A stretch of 64,000 bases of DNA from Cheilinus undulatus (taxonomy: Eukaryota > Chordata > Actinopteri > Labriformes > Labridae): assembly GCF_018320785.1 (NCBI RefSeq), contig NC_054884.1:18663667-18727666 (forward strand). Reading direction: 5' to 3'. Numbering within the stretch: position 1 is the first letter of the stretch; the number at the start of each line of letters is the position of its first letter. The notes under the pieces were generated by a model. It ran no database searches. It was not told the DNA's origin and saw nothing but the letters and a program-made list of their open reading frames with translations. A program made the translations under genes and the position numbers. This document shows positions 36,701 to 48,700 of this stretch, one piece after another.

Positions 36701-39700
36701 TAACTGACCAGCAAATGAACAAAGATAAATTTGGTATGTAATCAGTGTCTAGATCAACAGCCAGCCAATCACAACACAGCAGAGTTAAATGTGGGCATTG
36801 ATTAGTTTACTGACTGAATAAGACTGCCGCTAAACAGATAAATAAATGAACAATGAGCAGCTTGGCTCTTGTTTGGACGTCAGTGAAAAAAGCAGACGAG
36901 TGAAGACAGAAGCAGAGAAACACACAGCTTTTTGCACATTATTCTGGGGAATTTAAAATAAAATAAAACTTCCAGTGAACAAGAATGCTTTTGGGAGGAG
37001 TTTCAGAGGAAAATCAAGTCCTTCTGTAACCTTCCGTTTTCAAGAATATACAATTTAGTCGTACCCTTATTCTGATCAAAAAAACCCTTATTATTGTGTA
37101 TGAAAACTGAAACTGTCTACCCAATACCTGCCTTTGAAAAGTGAGAATAACAGTGCTGAGAAACAGTTGGCGGTTTCAGAAATCTGGGTCAAACCGAGAC
37201 AGGAAGAAGAATGACAAAAGCCTGAATGTACAGGAAAAGAAAAACATGAGAACTTCTCATTCCACGCTTTAATAAAATCAGAGTGGCATGAGAAACACAC
37301 TGAAAATGAGGATTCTAAGGGATTATATGAATCTAATGTGCAAGCCTGTTGTATTGTGAAATACCCCGTTATAACTGGAGTCTTGACCTTAAAGCGTTAA
37401 AAGAGAGGACGAGAGATCAACTCTTAATAAACATTTCACAGCCTCTTAAAGTTCATTTGTTCATGTAACCAGCAGCTGCTGAAAACACAGCCTCTTCCTG
37501 TTCCGCCTACAAAGACTAAAAAACATTTAATCCACACTTACCCGTTCTACTAGTTTGTCTGGCTCGGCTTCAGCAGAGAAGTGCTTCCTAACCCGCTCTG
37601 CGACTCTGTCCTTCAGATCCACACTGGGACCTGCCTCGCTGTCTCCCTCGCTGGATGACTGCACCACCACTGGGGCCGAGGACAGGTTCTCCAAGATGTC
37701 GCTCAAGAAGTCAGCCAGACCTCCTGAACCAGCGAGAACCAGCCACGGCATGGAGTTCTTCAGGGACATATCCACTCTCTGACAGGAATTAAGAAAAAAT
37801 GTGGGAGACTTTTATTTGTAGAAGGTGATAGAAATCAGTGGGATAAATTTTTAGACGATATAATCACAAGAAATGATGACTCTACCTCCAGCATGCTTGT
37901 GTCCCCTGATATCAGCATACAGAGGACTGGAATGTCAATGCTGCCACTGCCTACAACACAAAAACACTATTATTTATTCATTTCATTTAGACTCAGCTCC
38001 CTTTATTATGATTCTTGCAAACTTTGAGCACCCAAACTGTATACTTTGTTGTGATTGATTATCTTCATGGATGGAATGTAACTAATTACATCAACTCTAA
38101 GTCATTGAGTGTTTTTTTTTTTCATATATTTGTACTTTTTTGAGTACATTCTGAAATCAGTGCTTTTGCTTCTACTTAAGTAAATTTTAACCTCTGTAAC
38201 TGTACTTTACCAGTACAACAATAGTCTTGTACCTTTTCCACCTCTGTTGATTATACAGTAGCACATGGCGAGATAATGATTCCACATCACATGCCAGAAC
38301 AGCTGTTGGACACAGCATAAACCTGGGGTGTTGATCTCAGATTCAGAGTTGACTTGTCCTCCAAAAGTGTAATGTTAACTCCATTCTGAGTGAGTGGAGT
38401 TATCGGACAGTATTCCACTAGTCTTAATTTAACTCTGTATAGAGTCAACTGATATAAGCTCTGCCCATTGTGATTTCAAATCTGAGGGGATGTATGGGTA
38501 GAGTTCCCCAACATACCCTCGGGCCGAGTGTTTAGATGTGTTTTATATGTGTTCATTTGTGTTTGGATGTTGGCTGCTGTACAGTGATCCCTGCTGGGGT
38601 TCTTTTGCTCAGATTTCTGGTGGATTGTTGGTGGTTTTGGTGACACATTTGCGCCATGAGTGAAGTCCTCCACTGAGTTAGAGTGACTTTAGGTGCTACT
38701 AAAAGACACAGAGAATATTCTTTATCAGTATACATTGCCTTGCTATGCTTGCCTTGCCACAGATTTTCAAGAGTTAATGAAGCTCTGTTATAACATATAA
38801 CTAGAAAAGCACTCGGAGAGCGCAGACCTCCACCATTAGCCCTATCTCCCAATAGTAAAGAATCCTTCCAAAAATTCCTGGATCCAGATGGTGATCCGGA
38901 TCAGTCCCAAAATCTAATCAGTTCTTCTTTATGCCATTTCTGACATTTCCTGAAAATTTCATCAAAATCCATCCATAACTTTTTGAGTTATGTTGCTAAT
39001 AAACAAACTAACAAGCTAACTAACCCTGCCGATCACATAATCTCCTTTGCGGAGGTAATTAAAATAGCTGCTTGACATGTATAGGAGTTTTAAGATTTAT
39101 GTCTAAACCTCCTTGGCGGAGGTAACAATGGTTGCCAACAGGGCCCTGTCTGCTCCGATGTTGTCATAATTAGATGTTCATATAAAGAAAAATCATGAAT
39201 GGAAACACAGTGTATTAAGGCCACGCTAAAGATAAAAAAGCAAAAATGTTGACATTTTGGGGGGATTTTTACCCACACCGATGAAATCGACAGGGGGGTA
39301 TGTAAAGGGTTCCATATCTTTGTTCGTTTGTTAGTTTGATTGTTTGTATGTGTACAAGATAAGTCAAGAACGGAAAGTCAGATCTTCACCAAACTTTCAG
39401 GGAATATCGGGAAGGGGGTGACAGGGAAGAATCGATTAGATTTTGGTGATGATCCACGCACCCATTCAGTTTTTCCTGGACTTCGAAATTTTGAACACCA
39501 TAGTAATCAATGGGAGCGTAAGTTCCTCAGTGGCGCTGCTTAGGCGTGGGTCTGCCACCTCAGACAGCCATTCTTGTTTTGTTTGTTTCGAGATTATAAA
39601 GCTGTTAACCTTGCAAAGCAGATGGATATGCCCATTTCCGTGTTTCTCACTGGAGACTCCATATTGCAGAGCTCCCATCTGAACCGTTTTGGCCCGGTTA

Positions 39701-42700
39701 GAAAGTGACAGGACCAATCAGCTACGAGGGGCAGTACTTTTAGGCGCAGCAGAGTCATGACATAAACAAGCAGCAGCAAGAGCTGGTGCAGTTATGGAGG
39801 AAGAGATTAGCGCGGATGCTGCTAAAGTGCCAATTTTATCAGGACCTGACGACATTTCTTCGTTAAAAGAAGAACAAAGAACAGGAGTGAGTTGCTTTCT
39901 TTTCAAAAACGACAAAAGTCGAGTACTCACATGTCTATATGCGCCATGTTTCGCGTTATTCCTCAGTAGCTGCACACGAGCAGCTTGCTAGCGGCTACGT
40001 CACATGCTCTGTTGCTCTGATTGGTCCGTAGAGATGTGACAGACAGAAAATTCACCCAGTCATACTCCGAGGATTTTTCAAAGCCTCTGCCTTTTCTCAA
40101 ACATTTCCTATTGAAGCTTTCCCAGATGCTGGCATCATCCATCTGGCGTGTCAGGTTTTAAAGCTGTATATTTACAAGAAAACTCACAATTCCAGAGTAA
40201 AAAAAAAAAAATGTAACTTTTGGCATTAGAAAATTTAAATTTTCTAGCATTATAAATTTACAACAGTGTAAAGTAAATATTTTTAAAAAATAATAATTGA
40301 AAACAGTTGTAGGATTTGCATCTTTTCAACTACATAATCTCAAAAATGGAAAGTTTTGGTTCACATACATTTATGACTTTTAAAGTCAAAAAGAAAATTT
40401 AAAGAGAATTTCAAGGTTGGTATTTTTTTAATGCAACAGATCCTCTTTATGTATCTTTGTTTTCTAAATACACCATTGTAATAATGGATAGTTAATACAT
40501 AGATCTATAGTCAAGAACAAGTGAAGGAGGTATATTGTGCTGGGATGTTCTCAGTTAAAACCATTAAAATGTATTTTAATTTTTCCAAGTGGGTCCTAGG
40601 GGGGCTTGGCTGTTCTATGACAAAAGTAGGGGGTGGGGCTAGGAAAAAAGGTTGGGAACCTCATCTGTAAGATATTTAACACTTAAAGTGTAGTTTAACT
40701 TTACAAAGTGAGAACAATATAAACACTTTTAAAGTCTTAAATTTAACTCTACATGACCTTACCTGAAAACCTGGTTGGAGATCTATTCTCTTGTTGTTTT
40801 TGCCAATAAGGGAAGATTATTGTACTGTATAAATCCTCAATAGCTACTCTGTACTTCAAGTAAACTTCAAATCACATGCTTTTTATTTTACCTGAGTACA
40901 TTTACACACCAGAGTAAACCAGTCACTGGACTTTTACTTGAGTACAACAGTGAAGTGATGTACTCTTTTCACCTCTGATGATCTTAGAGATAGCACAGTT
41001 ACAGAAACAGCACACTGCTGCAGTGCAGACAAATCTCTGCTTGATTTTACATGTTGAGGAGCAAAACATCAAAACATGCAGCAGCATGCCAAGGCTTTCC
41101 TCCAGTGGATACCAAAAGATCATGTTATCATCAAATGCATTAATAAAAGATCTCTATAAAAGCTTTGAACCAGGGCTGAATGAGTATGAACATGTTTTCA
41201 GTTATAAGAACATAAATCTAAATTCCCATTATAGACATAAATACATTCTTTGAATTAAAGTTCAGGGGGAATCATTCTCACTTGTTAAAGGTCATCAAAA
41301 GTAATTCTACGTTTATCGTACATGTATGGATATCTTACCCCAGATGCCTGTACGCTGATGGGAAATGTAGTCCTCTAGTTTGGCCCTGAACCCTGTCTCT
41401 CCTCCTCTACGTCCCACACTCCCATCATCCACCAGCAAGAAGGCCTGGTAGTTGTTGTCAAGGCAACAAGAGTCCCTGGTTGTGTTCTGGACATAGTATT
41501 TAGCAGGAAAGCTGCCCTATAAGAGGAAACATGGAGACAAACGTATGATAAACAGTGCTGTTTAAGTATTCTCCCCCCCTACCTGGCCCTATTTGGTATT
41601 TCAGCTGAATCAAGAAATCACTTAAATAGAACCTGTCTGACAAAGGGAAGTAGGTTTAAAGACCTCAAAAAGAAACATATCATGGCACAATCTAAAGAAA
41701 ATCAAGAACAGATGAGAAACAAAGCCACTGGCGTCTCTCAGTCTGGGAAGGGCTCAAAGGGGTCCCAAAAGAACCCAGAACAAAATCTAAAGACCTGTAG
41801 GTCTCATTTGACACAGTTAAGGTCAGTGTTCATGTTTCAACAATGAGGGAGAGACACGGCAAAAATGGCATTCACAGGAGAGTTTCAAGGCTGGAACACA
41901 AAGGCTTGTCTCACATTTGACAAGAAATATCTTGATGATCCCAAAGACTTTTGGGTAAATATTCTGTAGATTGGCAAGGCATAAGTCTAACTTTTTGGAA
42001 GCTGTGCGTCCTGTTACATCTGGCATAAAACTAAGAGCATTTTATAAAAGAAAACATCACCATGAGTGGCACAACCAGTTTCTTTAGGGGGCAATGACTT
42101 TATCACATAAGGCCTGGTAGGTTTGGACAAAGAAATGCAAACCCTTCATGGTGAATACTGTGACAAGCTTAGTGTTCTTGAATCGGAAATGATCATAGGA
42201 AGCATTTGTGATGGCAGTAAATAAGTGCCTATACAACCTGAGGGTTGACCAGCTGCTGTCTGTTGTGTACCAAGCCCCAGGGAGCGATGCCCAGCGCCAC
42301 CACCTTATTGAGAGAGACAGACGAGGCTGCAGTGGCATGATCCCTCACTGCCTCGCCTACACACCTGCCAACACCTTCACGCAGGCCTGCTGTCAGGATC
42401 CAAGCACCTGTGTGGAGGAGATAAGCAGAAAAGGGAAATTGTTTCTTTTATTTGTTAAAAGTGAGTTTAGATGGGAAAAGTACATATTTGACTGAGTCTA
42501 ATGTGTTGTATTATTACAAAAGTCAAAGGGGTACTTTGTTAGTTAATGTATTTGAGAAACTCAGAATTATCATATCCTGTTATTTCCTGATAGTTTGCAT
42601 AGTGTCAAGTAGAATGTGTAAACCTGTGCAAAACACCATACTATTTTAGCCTAAGCTAATATGGAGTGCCAATTTTTATTGGTGGGACAACAAATGTATT

Positions 42701-45700
42701 TTAGTCAACCTAGCAACATTTTAAAAGAACGGAAACAGAAAGGAATGAATTTAAAGAATCAGACCAGAAACAGCTGAAATGGAAACCAAAGAAAAACCAA
42801 CACTAACAGTCAAAATTCCCCTCTCAGAAATGGGGAAGTTTGAATGTTAGTGTTACAGTTGTAGACCGAGAAAGAGTTGTTAACACTTAGTCATTAAAAT
42901 AAGAAAGTACCAGTTTCCCTGGAAGGAAGTGGTCTCAGTGTCTACTCTGTCTGCATGCACACTTGTGTATAAAGAAGCAGGATGACTTTAATCCTTGCTC
43001 ATGATGCGTAGTGCCTCCTGTAAGCCTGGGATGGGACTTCACCTATAACTTCAAATTTTCAAGAATAAAGCTCTTGTTCCAGTAGTATTTGCAGAAAAAG
43101 ACCAAATTTGATTCTTATAGCTCTATGTGACCTAAAAAAGATAAGACCTTTAAAAGGCAAAATAGATAATTAATATAGACTTATTTTAAAGAAAATTACT
43201 TTTGAAGAACAAACCCCAATCTAAAGAACACTGGGCATTGTGTATAACATAAACCAGAATAGAATATTTTGCCAGTCCTTCAACTTATATTCAACTGAAT
43301 ACAGGGCATTCAGGGAAAGTAATGTTCATTACTATTCATGACTGATGTACAACTTAAGTTGCTAAACAGTGCAGGGTTCTTTGTTTTGTTGTCATATTTT
43401 GGGCTTTTTAATGGGCCATACATTTTCAATGGAAGACAGTTCTGGACAATACTAAGTTCAGTCTAGTAATCAAAATCTCACTGTGAAGCCATGCTGTTGA
43501 AACTCGTGCAGTGGCTTGGCATTGTCTTGTCGAATTCAGCAGGGGCATCCCTAAAAAAGACGTGATCTGGATGGAAACATAACAGTCTGGATGGTCATTT
43601 TCCTCTTTAGCCATAAGGACTAAAGTCAAAAAGACATCTTTTCCAAAAAAAGTTTGAAATGTGTACAGCCACAGACCACAGCACACTTTGGGACAGTCCA
43701 TCACATATGAGCTCAGCCCAGAGAAGTTGGGGGCACTTTTGGATGTTGATATATGATATTCACTTTGCATAGTAGTAGGGCTAAGCAATTATGGCATAAA
43801 TTAAAATCATGATTAACTAGAAAAGCACTCAGAGAGCGCAGACCTCCGCCCTCAGCCCTATCTCCCAATAGTATATATACATAGTATAGTAAATATATAT
43901 ATATATATATATATATAATAGCACCACAGCATTCACCGATTACTCCCTCCCCAGTGGGGTGGAAACACGGTGAGGCAAAGCATTGACTTTGCTACAGATG
44001 GACTGTCATGGTGGAAGCACTGCCTGCTGGTGCAAACAGATGCACTGACAGTCTCACCCATGGGCTCACTGGACGACTGGAAGTCATGGTAGAGGGTGAA
44101 TATTCCTCTATTCCTCCCAGCATTGTGAGTATTCTCACTACAATTCGCTGTCTTTCTCTCTGTTACGCTCCGACTCGTCTCCATGACCGGGCGTGCATCT
44201 TTCAAACTCTATAAACTCCAAAACTTGGAATAGAAACGCTGCTGGGATTGAAGTTACTCATGTCCGCCATCTCCTGGTGTAAAGTAGTAACAGTGCAGAC
44301 CTTCGCCATTAGCCTTTTCTCCCAATAGTACAGAATCCTTAAAAATATTCCTGAATCCAGACGGTGATCTGGATCACTCCCAAAACCTAATCAGTTCTTC
44401 ATTATGCCATGTCTGACATTTCCTGAAAATTTCATGAAAACCCGTCCACAACTTTTTGAGTTATGTTGCTATCAAACAAACAAACAAACCCACCCGATCA
44501 CATAACCTCCTCGGCGGACGTAATTAAGCTTTTTACCTCAATTACAATTGATGAAGAATAATCCCAACCCAACCCTGACTCGGTTTGTGCTGTAAATATG
44601 TGTATTATTTTTCAAACAAATAACTGAAATTTTGTGTACTTTAAAGTTTAATACATCAATCTTGTGCATTTTGAGAATGCAATTATATGGCTAAATCTAT
44701 AAAAACACTGAAGTGCAATAGCACAAACTATTCAATATTATTTTTTACCTTTTCTTGTATTTGTGCTCCTTTCTAACTCTTAAACATGTACCTTCATAAT
44801 GCCAGTGTTGTGGTGTTATGCAGCTTGTCAAACATCCCTTCTAACAACACATTGTCCTCTGAGTTTTCCTAACAACATGTTTGTTCTGTGGCCAAGCAGT
44901 AGCAGCCAGTCAGCTCAATGTTTTTTGTGAGTTTCAATATCGTTACTTTGATCTGAGTCCTCTGAGAAACAAGAACAGTAAATAGTGACCTCAGATGACA
45001 AGGAGGCAGTATCACCATGTGCCACCTGCTCTTGGCACAGTAGCAGAAAGGAAATGGCCATTGTGGTTCCAAATTAGGATCTGACCCTGTGGGAGTCATA
45101 CAGATTCATTTCACTGATACACTTTGTAACAGCTGTACTTCTCTGAGTAAAACCACAATGACTCAGTTCAGTAAGTAAGGGTGACACTTCCACTCAGTTA
45201 CTTAGAAATCTTTGTGAAATTTGAGAGTTAATATATTTAAAAAACAATGGAAAAAAGGGAAGTGAATCTGAAGGGGCTTACTCACAGTGATAAATACTGC
45301 TTAGAAAGAGGTCCTACATCAGTAAACGTCATTTCAATGATTAGGTAATATTAAAAAATTTTAACAGTTGCATAGATTAAGATATCAATGCACCTTTGTA
45401 ATTTCTGTAGGACTAAACATGTTAAAATGTAGATATTTTTACATACACTTAAAGCTCAAATACAAACCAAAGTTCCTCACAGAAGCTTTACCGCATCTCA
45501 GTTCTTTAAAATGCTGCCTGCTCAGTCCTCACTTGAACTGGGACTAACTCTTGACCCGCCATCTTTCAGATCATCCCATAGTTCTTATTACTGAGAGGAG
45601 AGAGGGTTGAAGTGAAAGACCTGAGGAGCTATAAGTGAGGATACACAAGAGCAGACTTGATCGAAGTCTTTTTACTGACAGACACAAACCTCTTGTTAGA

Positions 45701-48700
45701 TATTTTGCGTTGATCTAATGCTGCAGAGCAGGCGCCTTTAATGAGAAACATCAGTAGAGTTTAATAACGGAAGAGAAGAACAAACCTTAATACAGATGCT
45801 AAATAGGCAAAATGGACACTCAGATCATAAACCCTCAGTTTCTAAAGAGCTGGTATGTGATGAGCTGGAAAGTAAAAAGATGACACGTCATCACACATGA
45901 GGTTGCTTCACATAATGCTACAGAGAGTGGGGACACCTCATGTCTCTCAAATAGGGCTGTCTAATGATTACAATTTTTCATCTCATGGGCGCTAGTTTTG
46001 CTCAGTGTTAGAGCAAGTGCCCACAAACACAGGCTGTAGTCCTCAACGCACTGGTTGTGGGATCGATACCTGGTCTCTGAGCAGTTTGGTGCATGTCTTC
46101 CCCTGACTCTCTCCCCATATTTCCTGGCTCTATTGAGCTATCCTGTAATTATAAAGCAAAAAGGCCCAAAAAATAATAATCTGTTGTATTTCAAAATGTT
46201 CACTATTTCTTAATAAAAACTGTTTGTTTCATTTTGGATTTTTGTATTGTTTAACTTACGTTACCTGTTCCTGTTGGATACAGGCCTGCTTTAATAAAAA
46301 AAAAAAAAAAAAAAGAAGAAAAAAAAGAAGAAAGGCACTTGTTATGGACTAAGAAGGAAATAAGGGAACAGAAAACGGTAAATTTTCAATAATACAATAT
46401 ACAGATGACTTTTGACATTTCCACTGTGATTTTTTTTTATTTGAAGGATGTTAAGGATCTGTGATTGACTTATTTTACATCACTGCGCCTTTAGGGAGAC
46501 GATGCAGTGGCTTAACTAAAGTGTACTGCTAGGGAAAATAAAGCATGAGATTAATTGTGATTAATGCATTAATGCTGACAGCCCTACTCTTGAAACATAT
46601 GTCTTTGTTACTTCTCTGATTTGTTTTGTTTCCTTGCCTATTAGCATGAATCTGTAGTCAAAAGGACTGGGACGCATTTGAGAGACACATGAATGAAGTT
46701 TAAGGGAGTGGGGATATACAGTTAGAAATTTTTTTCATCATATTATAGGTACCAAAATGTTATGGAAACTATAAGAAATCTAATCCCATACCTGTCAGTT
46801 AGTGGTAATCATTTTTTTTAAATAGCAAATTCAAAATCTATACAAGTGTTGGGAAATAGAGGGAAAAATTAACCCCCCCCCCTCTAAAATCGGTCCATTC
46901 ACTTGTCTTCCTGGCAACTATAGCCATCAGCAAAATAGGTACATGCCAAACTGCAAGTCCACAAGTTATGACTCATACTCCAGAAAAAATGACACAGCAT
47001 GAATCACGCTATCACAACAACGACATTTGTCAGTGTTTTGTCTATGACTAGTTCTGGCATCATGCCATCAGAGAAATAACTGGCAATCTGTTTAAGTAAT
47101 ACTACAGTCAATTTAAAGCTTTATCAAATATTTGACCTACTTTAGAAGATCAGTGTGTGTACTTGGATCACAATTAATTGATTTATGTCTTTTTTTCCAC
47201 ATATCAATATCATCAATGTAAAACAATATAAACAATATTAAAACCTTATCATCAGTGAATGTAGTCAACCTGAAGAAGCAAAAGTAGGATGAATTTTGCA
47301 TAAACGCATTATTATCATGGTTGTTTTTGTGTTGTTATGGCAAGTTATACTTTAATTGATATCTGATTTATCTTTTCACAAATAAGTTTTTAATGAATTA
47401 TCATGATGGACTGTATTGTATTTTTAATGGTTTGTGAATAAGCTGATTGACTGATTAATTGATTGATTGATTGACTGACTGATTTATTTAATATTGTATT
47501 ATGCTAATTCATATTTAAGTGGATCTGTTATTTCTTTTTGTCCATTTTCAATATTTTGTTACCGTAATTATTGTAAATTTTGTACTATTTTGTCCTGGAT
47601 TAAGATACTGGTGTTTAAATGTATTGACCTCTGAATGAGTAGTACCTTTATAGAGGCTAATGATGATCCAAATGAAAAAAATAAATGCCTGACATCAACA
47701 TTCCTCACAAAGATGAGGAGAATATTTAAGATTTGATTATAGTTGACACTTTTTGGTACTTTTTAAGACCATTATATTAAATCTATCTACAGCTCTAGAT
47801 GTTTATTTAGGACAAATAAATGAAATGAAAATAAATTGTATTAACAAACTACCCCCAGATTAAAGGGAAAAATGTGTGATATCATGTCATTAGGGATGAG
47901 TATCGATAACTGATACTGACATGGTAACGGTACCAAAACATCTGATATCTACCAGACCGAAAGACAACATGGATGTCGTTGGTTCATTTTGATACCCTGT
48001 CACCCAATGAAGGGCAAGAAATACATTATGGAAATTGTGGGATTAATGTATTGTATTGTACTGGTTTCCTTTTCTTATCCCATGTTTGACTAGTATCTCA
48101 TAAAGATATCTCTGCAAATCATTTACAATGCCCAGGCAGCTTTAATTCTCCCACTGACTTTCAACACATATTTTTTTCCCCTAAAAAGTATCGATTTGGC
48201 ACCGTCTAATAGTATCGGCTAAGCATCAGTATCGGGAAAAACCTAAACAATTCCCAACACTACATGTCATCATAGCTTTACATGGACAAACTGCTTGCCA
48301 AGTGTGTTTGGGTTACACAAGCAGGTAACCTTTGACTTGCCTTTTGTTTCATGAAGTGTTTACCTGTGCTTTGTGAGGCTTTCACCAGTCCCTGCCTGAG
48401 CACCTCCCGCACCCAAGTCTTCACCTTTGTCCTGCCTTCTCCTCCCACCAAAGAAACGACCAGGTTAGGCGAAGGCAGACCCCAGTGGGCTGTCATCAGG
48501 GTGTAGACCATAGACGGTGGTGTGTCCCATGACAGACGCAGGAACTGAGATTTCCAAGAGATAAAACACAGTTATTTGATTATCAAAAAAGAACAAATTG
48601 TGTTTGAAATGTAACACCTTGTGACTGGAAAATAAAAACTGAGATAATTTGATTATCAGCAAAGTAAATGTTGAATAAAGCAATACAGCTTGTTATTAGA

